64,000 nt of DNA from Nocardioides sp. SLBN-35 (GTDB lineage Bacteria; Actinomycetota; Actinomycetes; Propionibacteriales; Nocardioidaceae), in assembly GCF_006715725.1 (NCBI RefSeq), contig NZ_VFNU01000001.1:4898001-4962000 (forward strand), in the 5' to 3' direction. Below, piece by piece: positions 1 through 7,785 of the stretch. The notes beneath the pieces were generated by a model. It made no database searches, was not told the origin of the DNA, and worked only from the letters and a program-made list of their open reading frames with translations. The position numbers and the translations under genes were made by a program. Every line of letters starts with the position of its first letter. Positions within the stretch are counted from its first letter, which is position 1.

Positions 1-435
1 GCCCGCCCGCACGAGGCCGAGGACCTCGCCCAGACCACGCTGGTGCGCTGCTACACCGGTTGGGGGAAGGTCAGCAGCGCGGACAACCGCGATGCGTACG
101 TCTACCGGATGCTGCTCAACTGCCTGCGCGACGTGCGTCGTACCCGCTGGTGGAAGGACCGGCAGTACGACGCCCCCCTCGACGGGCCGCGCACCGCGGA
201 GCCCGACGCCACCGACCGGGTGGCCGTCGCCGACGCAGTGCACCGCGCCCTCGGCGCGCTGAGCAAGCCCAACCGCGAGGTGGTCGTGCTGCGGTACTTC
301 GTCCAGCTCACCGAGCGCCAGACCGCAGACGCGCTCGGCATCCCCGCCGGCACGGTCAAGAGCCGGCTGTCCCGCGCGCTGGCGCACCTCGCCGCCGACG
401 ACCACCTCCTCGACCTCACCGGAGGCACCTGGTGA
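1..435 (+). CDS. SigE-family ECF RNA polymerase sigma factor, 5' end outside window
   Basis: The frame is open from the first base, so the N-terminus is missing. Visible residues begin with the end of sigma region 2 (AEDLAQTTLVRCYTGW), followed by a linker and region 4 (LSKPNREVVVLRYF, then TERQTADALGIPAGTVKSRL), the helix-turn-helix that contacts the -35 element. This arrangement is typical of the small SigE-like group of extracytoplasmic-function sigma factors in actinobacteria. The stop overlaps the GTG of the next gene (GTGA), so the two are translationally coupled. The downstream membrane protein could be its partner or regulator. No classical zinc anti-sigma domain is seen in this window. 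Confidence 0.9.
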   Translation, partial: ARPHEAEDLAQTTLVRCYTGWGKVSSADNRDAYVYRMLLNCLRDVRRTRWWKDRQYDAPLDGPRTAEPDATDRVAVADAVHRALGALSKPNREVVVLRYFVQLTERQTADALGIPAGTVKSRLSRALAHLAADDHLLDLTGGTW

Positions 436-2426
436 CCGACCTCGAACGACTCTGGGACGACTACCCCACCGACCCCGCGCCGGTGGGCGCGATCCTCGCC
501 GCCACGGCCTCGCGACCGCACCGCCGGCTGCTGGTGCGCCCGGTGCTGACCGCCGCCGCGGTGACGGCCCTCGCCGGCGCGTTCGTCGCCGGCACGCTCG
601 TCGACGGGGGCGACGGGCCGGCCGCGGGACCGGGAGGCCCGGGCACCCTGCCCCGCCACGTCGCCTTCCAGGCCGACCTGGAGCCGGCGACGTCGTGCGA
701 GGACCTGCGGACGTCGTACGTCGACCGGGCACTGCAGGTCGTCGGCCCGTGGGGCTGGGGCGGCCCGATCATGTACGCCGAGGGCGGCGACCTCCTGCGC
801 AAGCAGGTGGAGGTGCCCGAGGTGGCGGACTCGGCTGCCTCGGGCGCTGCCCGGACCCCGCAGACCGAGCGGCAGACCAGCAGCGAGACCGGCACCAACG
901 TGCAGGAGGCGGGCGTCGACGAGCCCGACACGGTCAAGACCGACGGCAAGATCATGGTCGTGGTGCGCCACGAGCGCCTCGACGTGTACGACGTCGCCGG
1001 CTCCTCGACCGCGAAGGTCTCCTCGGTCTCCCTCCCCCGCGTCGACGACACCGAGATCCTGCTGGCCGGCGACACCGTCGTCGCCCTCGGCCGTGACGCC
1101 GGCAGCACCCCCGAGACATCCGGGACCCGGGTGCTGACGGTCTCCCTCGCCGACCCGGCCGCGCCGAAGGTCGTCGACGACGTCAGCTACGACGCCGACC
1201 GGCTCTCGGTGCGCCAGCACGGCGACGCGGTCCGCCTGGTCCTCGCCAGCGGCCTGCCCGACCTCGACTTCGTCGAGCCGACCGGCAAGCGCAGCGAGGA
1301 CGAGGCGCTCGCCCACAACCGCGAGGCGGTCGAGGACAGCACCCTCGAGGACTGGCTGCCCACCGTCACCGCCGGCGACGCCAAGCCCCGCCAGCTGCTC
1401 GACTGCCGCGACGTCGCGCTCGCGCCCGACGAGCTGGCCCTCGGCACCACCAGCGTCGTCGGCTTCGACGCCGGCTCCGCGGACCGGCTCGACGCGATCG
1501 GGCTGAGTGGCCTCACCGACATCGCCTACGAGTCGGCCGACCACCTCTACCTCGCCAGCGCGGGCGCCGGCGCGTGGGGCTGCACCGACTGGTGCGGTGC
1601 CGCGGTGGACCGGACGATGCGGGTGTTCCCCGGCGGCGGGACCGGCGGGTCGTCGTACCTCTTCGACTTCGCGCTCGACGGCACCCGCGCCACCCACGTC
1701 GCCTCCGGCGAGGTCGAGGGCGCGATCCGCGACCGGTGGTCGCTGGACGAGGCCGGCGGCGTGCTCCGGGTCGCCGTCGGGCCGACCAGCGAGACCGGCA
1801 ACTTCAGCTCGGTGCTCACCTTGGCCCGGCAGGGCAAGGAGCTGGTCGAGCGCGGCCGCCTCGACGGCCTTGGCCGCAACGAGGAGATCCAGTCGGTGCG
1901 CTGGTTCGACGACCTCGCCATCGTGGTGACCTTCCGCCGCCGGGACCCGCTGTACGCCGTCGACCTCACCGACACCGCCGCTCCCCGCCTGCTCGGCGCG
2001 CTCAAGATCCCCGGCTTCTCGTCGTACCTCCACCCGCTGGGGCGGGCCCGCCTGATCGGCGTCGGCGAGGGCCCTGGCCCCGGCGGCTGGGGCGCCCAGG
2101 TCGGCCTCTTCGACGTCCGCGACACCACCCGGGTCTCCCGCCTCGACGTGCTGTCGTACGGCCGCAACACCTCGGCCCTCGCCGGCGCCGACCCCCGCGC
2201 CTTCACCTGGCTGCCCGACCACCGCACCGTGCTGACGGTCGTCGAGAAGTGGAGCAGCCGTCGCGTGGGCTACGTGTCGGTGCTCAAGCTCGCCGGCGGG
2301 AAGCTGCACGAGCGTCGGATCAAGGTGGAGTACGGCGACGACGTCGACCAGGTGCGGACGGTCCCCCTGCCCGACGGGCGGGTCGTGCTGGTCACCGGGG
2401 AGGACGCGCAGTTCCTCGAGCTGTGA
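432..2426 (+). CDS. Membrane-anchored secreted beta-propeller (Beta_propel, PF09826-type) protein
   Basis: A 664-residue product. The GTG start is chosen because it overlaps the sigma-factor stop by four bases. Residues 1-36 are predicted cytoplasmic, one hydrophobic helix lies at about 37-57 (VLTAAAVTALAGAFVAG), and the rest is exported. The motif NVQEAGVDEPDTVKTDG at about 155-171 is the hallmark of the secreted Beta_propel family, whose biochemical role is unknown. Repeated hydrophobic/aspartate-rich strands such as LYAVDLTDTAAPRLLG follow to the C-terminus. Coupling to an ECF sigma gene and the N-in topology resemble an anti-sigma or sensor arrangement; that is inference, since no known anti-sigma fold is visible. 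Confidence 0.85.
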   Translation: MTDLERLWDDYPTDPAPVGAILAATASRPHRRLLVRPVLTAAAVTALAGAFVAGTLVDGGDGPAAGPGGPGTLPRHVAFQADLEPATSCEDLRTSYVDRALQVVGPWGWGGPIMYAEGGDLLRKQVEVPEVADSAASGAARTPQTERQTSSETGTNVQEAGVDEPDTVKTDGKIMVVVRHERLDVYDVAGSSTAKVSSVSLPRVDDTEILLAGDTVVALGRDAGSTPETSGTRVLTVSLADPAAPKVVDDVSYDADRLSVRQHGDAVRLVLASGLPDLDFVEPTGKRSEDEALAHNREAVEDSTLEDWLPTVTAGDAKPRQLLDCRDVALAPDELALGTTSVVGFDAGSADRLDAIGLSGLTDIAYESADHLYLASAGAGAWGCTDWCGAAVDRTMRVFPGGGTGGSSYLFDFALDGTRATHVASGEVEGAIRDRWSLDEAGGVLRVAVGPTSETGNFSSVLTLARQGKELVERGRLDGLGRNEEIQSVRWFDDLAIVVTFRRRDPLYAVDLTDTAAPRLLGALKIPGFSSYLHPLGRARLIGVGEGPGPGGWGAQVGLFDVRDTTRVSRLDVLSYGRNTSALAGADPRAFTWLPDHRTVLTVVEKWSSRRVGYVSVLKLAGGKLHERRIKVEYGDDVDQVRTVPLPDGRVVLVTGEDAQFLEL

Positions 2427-2458
2427 TCCCCGGCCAGGCCTCGGCGTACGGTGGAGCC

Positions 2459-2725
2459 ATGTGCCGCAACATCCGCCCGCTCAACAACTTCGAGCCTCCG
2501 GCCACCCGCGACGAGGTGACCGCGGCGGCGCTGCAGTTCGTCCGCAAGGTGAGCGGTACGACGAAGCCCAGCCAGGTCAACCAGGCGGCGTTCGACCAGG
2601 CGGTCGCGGAGATCGCCCACATCACCCAGCACCTCCTCGACGACCTGGTGACGACGGCGCCGCCGAAGAACCGGGAGGTCGAGGCCGAGAAGGCGCGTGC
2701 GCGTGCCCGGCTCCGCTACGCCTGA
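2459..2725 (+). CDS. DUF2277 family protein
   Basis: An 88-residue protein opening with MCRNIRPLNNFEPPAT, the strongly conserved start of the DUF2277 family. The segment AALQFVRKVSG further supports the family. Function is unknown; the family is small, cytoplasmic and widespread in actinobacteria and some other bacteria. The ATG is fixed by the conserved N-terminus. The 3' end overlaps the next gene by 29 bases, so translation of the two is probably coupled. The C-terminal tail is rich in Arg and Ala. No promoter is evident in the 32 bases upstream, so read-through from the preceding gene is possible. Confidence 0.85.
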   Translation: MCRNIRPLNNFEPPATRDEVTAAALQFVRKVSGTTKPSQVNQAAFDQAVAEIAHITQHLLDDLVTTAPPKNREVEAEKARARARLRYA

Positions 2726-3266
2726 TCGCCGTATCGACGACGCGTTCGCGGCGGTCCCGCGCGAGCGCTTCCTGCCGCCCGACCAACGACGGTTCGCGGC
2801 GGTCGACCGGGCCCTGCCGCTGGGGTACGACGTCACGAACTCCCAGCCGACCACGGTCCGCGACATGCTCACGCTGCTCGGCGTCGAGCCCGGGGACCGG
2901 GTGCTCGACGTGGGGTGCGGGTCCGGATGGTCGACGGCGCTGCTCGCCCACCTGACCGGGCCGACGGGGTACGTCGTCGGGGTCGAGCTGGTGCCCGAGG
3001 TGCTGGCCATGGCGCTCGGCAACCTGCGTCCCCGTCGCCCGAACGTCGAGCTGCACCTCGCCGACCCCGCGGTGCTCGGCTGGCCCGCGCAGGCGCCGTA
3101 CGACCGGGTCCTGGTGTCGGCCGACGCCGCCACCCTCCCCAACGCGCTGGTCCGCCAGGTCCGGCCGGGTGGGGTCCTGGTCGGACCGGTCGCGGGCGAG
3201 ATGCTGCGGGTGGAGCGGCACGGCCGCTACGTGTTCGTGCCGCTCCTGCAGAGACCACCCGGGTGA
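2697..3266 (+). CDS. Protein-L-isoaspartate O-methyltransferase-like SAM methyltransferase
   Basis: A 189-residue protein. The N-terminal segment VPRERFLPP and the NSQPTTVRDML block match the PIMT family, and VLDVGCGSGWSTALLAHL is SAM-binding motif I. PIMT enzymes repair isoaspartyl residues by methylating them with SAM. This copy is somewhat shorter than typical PIMT at the C-terminus, and the usual T-I-S-Q-P block reads T-N-S-Q-P, so substrate specificity is uncertain. GTG at 2697 is used, with an alternative in-frame GTG at 2703. The last residues RPPG and the TGA lie inside a 19-base inverted repeat arm (3250-3268), so the C-terminus may have been shaped by that element. Confidence 0.75.
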   Translation: MRVPGSATPDRRIDDAFAAVPRERFLPPDQRRFAAVDRALPLGYDVTNSQPTTVRDMLTLLGVEPGDRVLDVGCGSGWSTALLAHLTGPTGYVVGVELVPEVLAMALGNLRPRRPNVELHLADPAVLGWPAQAPYDRVLVSADAATLPNALVRQVRPGGVLVGPVAGEMLRVERHGRYVFVPLLQRPPG

Positions 3267-3412
3267 AGCCCGACTGCTGCGCGCCGCGATGCAGGCACGC
3301 TGGCTACGTTGACGTCGCTCGATGGGCGGCCGAGCACGTCTTCGCTCCGCCGCCTTGCCATCGCACGCGCCTCGCGACGCTCGCGACGCCGCCCTTCACC
3401 CGGGTGGTCTCT
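3250..3412. repeat. Long inverted-repeat element with the upstream stop codon inside one arm
   Basis: Perfect 19-base inverted arms at 3250-3268 (AGAGACCACCCGGGTGAAG) and 3394-3412 flank 125 bases. The TGA of the methyltransferase gene (3264-3266) is inside the left arm, and the right arm ends 11 bases before the sirtuin start. A nested hairpin (CGATGG..GCGGC at 3320-3330 against GCCGC..CCATCG at 3349-3363) sits in the loop. There is no poly-T run as in a standard terminator. It resembles dispersed palindromic elements reported in actinobacterial genomes, but its family is not identified here. Confidence 0.75.
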
Positions 3413-3423
3413 ACGATGGAGCG

Positions 3424-4254
3424 GTGACGCTCGTCGGCCGACGCGACCCCGCGCTCGAGCGCTGCGCCTCTGGCCCCCTCGTCGTGCTGACCGGTGCCGG
3501 CCTGTCCACCGACTCCGGCATCCCCGACTACCGCGGCCCGGGCGCGCCGGCGCGGATGCCGATGACCTACCAGGAGTTCGTGTCCGGGCCGGCGGCACAG
3601 CAGCGGTACTGGGCGCGCAGCCACCTCGGCTGGTCCCGGATGCGCCGCGCCGAGCCCAATGCCGGGCACCGCGCCGTCGCTGCGCTCGGCGCCGGCCTGG
3701 TCGTCACCCAGAACGTCGACGGCCTCCACGAGGCGGCCGGCACCCGTGACCTCGTCGCGCTGCACGGCCGGATCGCCGACGTGGTCTGCCTGGCGTGCCG
3801 TCGTACGACGCCCCGGGCCACGCTCCAGCAGCGGCTCGAGGACGCCAATCCCGGCTGGGCGGCCCGGCACGCGGACGTCGCCGTGCGCCCCGACGGCGAC
3901 GTCGACCTCGAGGAGACCGCGGACTTCGTCGTTCCCGCCTGCGCGGACTGCGGCGGCCCGCTCAAGCCGGACGTCGTGTTCTTCGGCGAGAACGTCCCGA
4001 AGCCGCGGGTCGAGCGCTGCTACGCCGCGGTCGAGGCCCTCGCCGCGACCGGCGGCACGCTGCTCGTCGCCGGGTCGAGCCTGACCGTGATGAGCGGGCT
4101 GCGGTTCGTGCGCCGGGCCGCACAGCGCGGCATCGACATCGTCATCCTCAACCGCGGCGCGACGCGCGGCGACGACCTCGCCACCCACAGGGTGGAGGCG
4201 GGGACGAGCGAGTGGCTGACCGCGCTCGCCGACGTGCGGCTCAGAGCTTCTTGA
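3424..4254 (+). CDS. NAD-dependent protein deacylase, sirtuin (SIR2) family
   Basis: A 276-residue protein. The Rossmann NAD site GAGLSTDSGIPDYRG is at about residues 24-38, the QNVDGLH block and catalytic histidine region (LVALHGRI) follow, and a four-cysteine zinc site is formed by CLAC (about 120) and CADCGG (about 172). KPDVVFFGENVP completes the signature. Sirtuins remove acyl groups from lysine using NAD+, giving O-acyl-ADP-ribose. GTG at 3424 is chosen for the GGAG-like ribosome site at 3417-3420 and agreement with family length. Its 3' end overlaps the convergent ideR gene by 14 bases. A macro-domain protein that could handle acyl-ADP-ribose lies at 55.7 kb. Confidence 0.92.
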   Translation: MTLVGRRDPALERCASGPLVVLTGAGLSTDSGIPDYRGPGAPARMPMTYQEFVSGPAAQQRYWARSHLGWSRMRRAEPNAGHRAVAALGAGLVVTQNVDGLHEAAGTRDLVALHGRIADVVCLACRRTTPRATLQQRLEDANPGWAARHADVAVRPDGDVDLEETADFVVPACADCGGPLKPDVVFFGENVPKPRVERCYAAVEALAATGGTLLVAGSSLTVMSGLRFVRRAAQRGIDIVILNRGATRGDDLATHRVEAGTSEWLTALADVRLRAS

Positions 4255-4927
4255 CGAAGATGTGGTCGGCCGCCTCCGGGAAGATCTCGGCGGTCTCTCC
4301 GCCGGCACCCACGAGCACGCCGTCGGCGGTGGCCTGGATCGTGATCGTCTTGTCGGGCAGCGCGCCGACCCGGCGCATCGCACTCATCAGCGAGTCGTCC
4401 TTCTGCATCTCCTCGGAGATGCGGCGTACGACGGCGCGGGCGGTCTCGGGCCCGGCAGCCTTGGAGAGCGGCTCGACGTCGGCCATGAAGTTCTCGCCGA
4501 GGGCGTCCTGGCCGAGCTCGCCGAGGCCCGGGATCGGGTTGCCGTAGGGCGACTCGGTCGGATGGCCGAGCAGCTCGATCAGGCGGCGCTCGACGGTCTC
4601 GGACATGACGTGCTCCCAGCGGCACGCCTCCTCGTGGACCAGCTCCCAGTCGAGGCCGATCACGTCGGTGAGCAGGCGCTCGGCCAGGCGGTGCTTGCGC
4701 ATCACGCGGGTCGCGAGGCGGGTGCCCTCGTCGGTGAGCTCCAGGTGCCGGTCGCCCTCGACGGTCAGCAGGCCGTCACGCTCCATGCGGGCCACCGTCT
4801 GCGACACCGTCGGCCCGCTCTGGTGCAGGCGCTCGGCGATGCGCGCCCGCAGCGGGACGATGCCCTCCTCGATCAGCTCGTAGATCGTGCGGAGGTACAT
4901 CTCGGTGGTGTCGATGAGATCGCTCAC
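4241..4927 (-). CDS. ideR: Iron-dependent transcriptional repressor, DtxR/IdeR family
   Basis: A 228-residue protein starting V-S-D-L-I-D-T-T-E-M-Y-L-R-T, the conserved N-terminus of IdeR/DtxR. The winged helix-turn-helix (residues about 1-70, IAERLHQSGPTVSQTVARME) is followed by the metal-binding and dimerisation domain (HRLAERLL, EACRWEHVMS) and a C-terminal SH3-like domain (about 150-228). Metal-loaded IdeR represses iron-uptake genes. GTG at 4927 is preferred over ATG at 4945 because it matches the family start. The gene is convergent with the sirtuin gene (14-base overlap) and divergent from the hotdog gene. No clear iron box is seen in the short upstream gap. Confidence 0.92.
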   Translation of the reverse strand: MSDLIDTTEMYLRTIYELIEEGIVPLRARIAERLHQSGPTVSQTVARMERDGLLTVEGDRHLELTDEGTRLATRVMRKHRLAERLLTDVIGLDWELVHEEACRWEHVMSETVERRLIELLGHPTESPYGNPIPGLGELGQDALGENFMADVEPLSKAAGPETARAVVRRISEEMQKDDSLMSAMRRVGALPDKTITIQATADGVLVGAGGETAEIFPEAADHIFVKKL

Positions 4928-4987
4928 CCGCCTATTCTGACCCATTAAGAGAAAGGCCGCGAACCAGCGGCCTGCAATGCTGGACCG
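4928..4987. promoter_or_regulatory. Divergent ideR/hotdog intergenic with short hairpin
   Basis: This 60-base gap must hold both divergent promoters. A perfect 7-base stem, AGGCCGC at 4954-4960 and GCGGCCT at 4967-4973 with a 6-base loop, lies 15 bases before the hotdog gene start. On the minus strand, CAGAAT just upstream of the ideR GTG could be a -10 for a nearly leaderless transcript. No experimental support is available from sequence alone. Confidence 0.3.
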
Positions 4988-5716
4988 GTGACCGCGTCCT
5001 CCTCGCTGCCGCCCCTGATCGTCCCCCACCGCTTCAACGGACCGCCCCGCTCCGGCAACGGCGGCTGGACCTGCGGAGCCCTCGCCGCCACGCTGCCGGC
5101 CCAGGGCATCGGCACGGCGGTCACCGTCACGTTGCGCCTGCCCCCACCGCTCGACGTACCGATGCCGGTGCTCGCGACCGCGGCCGGGGCGACGCTCACC
5201 CGCGACGGGCAGGCCGTCGCCGAGGCGGTGTACGCCGAGACCCGGCCGGTCCCGGTCGCGCCGGTCTCGGCCGCGGCCGCCGCGGAGGCCGAGACCCGCT
5301 ACCTGGGCCACCGCTCGCACCCCTTCCCGACCTGCTTCGCCTGCGGGCCGGACCGCCGGGTCGGCGACGGGCTGCGGATCTTCGCCGGAACGGTCGCCCC
5401 GGGCGACGCCGACGACCAGCGGGTCGCGGCCACCTGGACGCCGTACGAGAGCGCGGTGCCGATCGCCTGGGCCGCGCTCGACTGCCCGGGCGGCTGGGCC
5501 AGCGACCTCGAGGGCCGCCCGTCCGTGCTCGGCCAGATGACCGCCGAGCTGCTCAGCCTGCCGCGGACCTCGGAGCGGTACGTCGTCGTCGGCGAGCTGC
5601 GCGGCATCGACGGCCGCAGGACGTTCACCGCGGCGACCATCTACGGCCCCCACGACGAGGTGGTCGCGACCGCCGAGCACACCTGGATCACCGTCGACCC
5701 GGAGGCCTTCCGGTGA
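4988..5716 (+). CDS. Hotdog-fold thioesterase-like protein
   Basis: A 242-residue protein without recognisable signal or membrane segment. The N-terminal half (PHRFNGPPRSGNGGWTCGA) and the central CFACGPDRRVGDGLRIF block resemble actinobacterial thioesterase-superfamily (hotdog) proteins, with a second half-domain (IAWAALDCPGGWAS, FTAATIYGPHDEVVATAE). Such proteins usually hydrolyse or bind acyl-CoA esters, but no catalytic residue can be assigned here with certainty. GTG at 4988 is used. The stop overlaps the start of the GH13 gene by four bases, giving a two-gene operon whose joint role is unclear. Function at family level only. Confidence 0.65.
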   Translation: MTASSSLPPLIVPHRFNGPPRSGNGGWTCGALAATLPAQGIGTAVTVTLRLPPPLDVPMPVLATAAGATLTRDGQAVAEAVYAETRPVPVAPVSAAAAAEAETRYLGHRSHPFPTCFACGPDRRVGDGLRIFAGTVAPGDADDQRVAATWTPYESAVPIAWAALDCPGGWASDLEGRPSVLGQMTAELLSLPRTSERYVVVGELRGIDGRRTFTAATIYGPHDEVVATAEHTWITVDPEAFR

Positions 5717-7302
5717 GCGGCGCCGAGCGGAGCCACCCGTGGTGGTACGACGCCGTCGTCTACCAGGTGTACGTCCGCAGCTTCGCCGACGCGATGCCGG
5801 CACCCGGCGACGGGATCGGCGACCTGCCCGGCATCACCTCGCGGTTGCCGTACCTGCGCGAGCTCGGCGTCGACGCGCTGTGGATCACGCCGTTCTACAC
5901 CTCACCGCAGAAGGACCACGGCTACGATGTCGCCGACTACACCGACGTCGACCCGCTCTTCGGCACCCTCGATGACATCGACCGGCTGCTGGAGACCGCC
6001 CACGGGCTCGGCCTGCGGGTGATCGTCGACCTGGTCCCGAACCACACCTCCGACCAGCACGCCTGGTTCCGAGCCGCGCTGGCCGCGGCTCCGGGATCGA
6101 AGGAGCGGGCCCGCTACATCTTCCGCCCGGGACGGGGGAAGGACGGCGCCGAGCCGCCCAACAACTGGGACTCGATCTTCGGCGGGCCCGCGTGGACGCG
6201 GGTGCCGGACGGCGAGTGGTACCTCCACCTCTTCGACACCTCCCAGCCCGACCTCGACTGGCGCAACCCGGAGGTCGGCGACATGTTCGAGGGGGTGCTG
6301 CGGTTCTGGCTCGACCGCGGGGTCGACGGGTTCCGGGTCGATGTCGCGCACGGGCTCTACAAGGAGGCCTCGCTGCGCGACCAGGTCCGGCCGAAGAAGG
6401 CGAAGAAGTCGGCTGAGTCCATGGTCGAGCGGGTCCTCAACGACGAGCCGATGTGGGACCAGCCCGAGGTGCACGACGTCTACCGGCGCTGGCGCGAGGT
6501 GCTCGACTCCTACCCCGGCGACCGGATGGCCGTCGCCGAGGCGTGGACCCAGACCGCCGCGTCGATGGCGATGTTCATCCGTCCCGACGAGCTGCACCAG
6601 GCGTTCAACTTCGGCTGGCTCGGCACCCCGTGGTCGGCCGAGGCGTTCGCCGAGGTCGTCAACGACTCGATCGCCGCCGTCGCCGCGGCCGCATCGGCGC
6701 CCACCTGGGTGCTGTCGAACCACGACGTGGAGCGGCACCCGACCCGGTACGGCGGCGGTCCGGTCGGCCTCGCCCGCGGCCGCGCGGCCACGCTGGCGAT
6801 GCTGGCGCTGCCCGGATCGGCGTACCTCTACCAGGGGGAGGAGCTCGGCCTCGAGCAGGTCGACGTGCCGCCCGAGGCGCGGCAGGACCCGTCCTGGTTC
6901 CGCACCGGCAAGCCCGGCCGCGACGGCTGTCGGGTGCCGCTGCCGTGGTCGGGCGACGCGCCGCCGTACGGCTTCGGCGGGCCGGCCGGCACCCAGCCGT
7001 GGATCCCCCAGCCCGCCGACTGGGCGCCGCTGACGGTCGCGGCCCAGGACGCCGACCCCGACTCGACCCTGGCGTTCTACAAGCGCGCACTCACCGCGCG
7101 ACGCGAGGTCTTCGCCGGCGCCGACGAGGAGACGGTCGCGCACGTGGACGGCGACGTGCTCGTCGTACGACGGGCGGGGGTGAGCGTCGTCCTCAACGCC
7201 GGGACCTACCCCGCCGCCCTGCCCGAGGGCGAGGTGCTCATCAGCAGCGGGCCGCTGCCCGGCGGCGTGCTGCCGCCGGACACCGCCGCCTGGATCCGCT
7301 GA
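5713..7302 (+). CDS. GH13 alpha-glucosidase / alpha-amylase family glycoside hydrolase
   Basis: A 529-residue cytoplasmic enzyme of the GH13 (oligo-1,6-glucosidase/alpha-glucosidase) type. Conserved regions are visible in order: DLVPNHTSDQHAWF, GFRVDVAHG with the nucleophile Asp (about 208), VAEAW with the acid/base Glu (about 275), and LSNHDVERHPTRYGGG with the transition-state Asp (about 336). It should cleave terminal alpha-linked glucose from maltose-, sucrose- or trehalose-type oligosaccharides; the exact linkage cannot be read from sequence. GTG start overlaps the previous stop. A short GCCCG-CCG-CGGGC stem follows the stop, in the 21-base gap before the convergent marR gene. Confidence 0.92.
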   Translation: MSGAERSHPWWYDAVVYQVYVRSFADAMPAPGDGIGDLPGITSRLPYLRELGVDALWITPFYTSPQKDHGYDVADYTDVDPLFGTLDDIDRLLETAHGLGLRVIVDLVPNHTSDQHAWFRAALAAAPGSKERARYIFRPGRGKDGAEPPNNWDSIFGGPAWTRVPDGEWYLHLFDTSQPDLDWRNPEVGDMFEGVLRFWLDRGVDGFRVDVAHGLYKEASLRDQVRPKKAKKSAESMVERVLNDEPMWDQPEVHDVYRRWREVLDSYPGDRMAVAEAWTQTAASMAMFIRPDELHQAFNFGWLGTPWSAEAFAEVVNDSIAAVAAAASAPTWVLSNHDVERHPTRYGGGPVGLARGRAATLAMLALPGSAYLYQGEELGLEQVDVPPEARQDPSWFRTGKPGRDGCRVPLPWSGDAPPYGFGGPAGTQPWIPQPADWAPLTVAAQDADPDSTLAFYKRALTARREVFAGADEETVAHVDGDVLVVRRAGVSVVLNAGTYPAALPEGEVLISSGPLPGGVLPPDTAAWIR

Positions 7303-7323
7303 GCCCGCCGCGGGCCTGGAAGG

Positions 7324-7785
7324 TCAGCGATCGGCGGGGATGCCGAGCGCGTCGTTGTAGCGCCGCAGGGACACCGCGAACTCCTGGAGCTCCTCGACCG
7401 GCCAGTCCCCCAACCGCTCGGCGAGCTGCTCGCGGCGCTGCTCGGCGACCGCCTCGAGGCGTCGTACGCCCTCCTCGCTGACGCTGAGCAGCGTCGCCCG
7501 GCCGTCCTCCGGGTCGGGCGCCCGGTCGACCAGGCCGAGGTCGATCAGGTGCTGCACCTGCCGGCTGATCGCGCCCTTGTCGATCTCGAAGACCGCGCAC
7601 ATCGCCGAGGCGCGCAGCGGCCCGTGGTCACGGACGTAGCTGAGCATGAGGTACGACGACGGCAGCAGGTCGGGATGGACCGCCCGGGCCCGCTCGCCGA
7701 TCACCCGGCGTACCCGGCGGATCAGCACGCCGACCTCGATCTCGAGGTCCTTGAGCGCCTCGCCGCGGGCGAGCGTCGCGGTCAT
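7324..7785 (-). CDS. MarR-family transcriptional regulator
   Basis: A 153-residue winged-helix regulator. The DNA-binding core is SYLMLSYVRDHGPLRASAM, followed by EIDKGAISRQVQHLIDLGLV (recognition helix) and the wing DPEDGRATLLSVSEEG. The start ATG overlaps the stop of the upstream DHA2 pump gene (7782-7785), so the regulator is the second gene of a pump-regulator operon. Proteins of this arrangement normally repress their own operon and release DNA when a toxic ligand binds. A three-half-site operator candidate lies upstream of the pump gene (9478-9513). Confidence 0.9.
   Translation of the reverse strand: MTATLARGEALKDLEIEVGVLIRRVRRVIGERARAVHPDLLPSSYLMLSYVRDHGPLRASAMCAVFEIDKGAISRQVQHLIDLGLVDRAPDPEDGRATLLSVSEEGVRRLEAVAEQRREQLAERLGDWPVEELQEFAVSLRRYNDALGIPADR

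Noticed and set aside
1151..1161. Extra copy of GCCGACCCGGC inside the beta-propeller gene
   Set aside because: It is a single copy encoding Ala-Asp-Pro-Ala with no phased partners, so chance is sufficient.
102..2309. A 735-codon open frame opposite the beta-propeller gene
   Set aside because: It is an antisense shadow of high-GC codon bias with Ala/Gly/Arg/Val-rich low-complexity product and no conserved motifs.
7303..7315. Intrinsic terminator between the GH13 and marR genes
   Set aside because: The stem is only five base pairs with no T-tract; not strong enough to list as a terminator.
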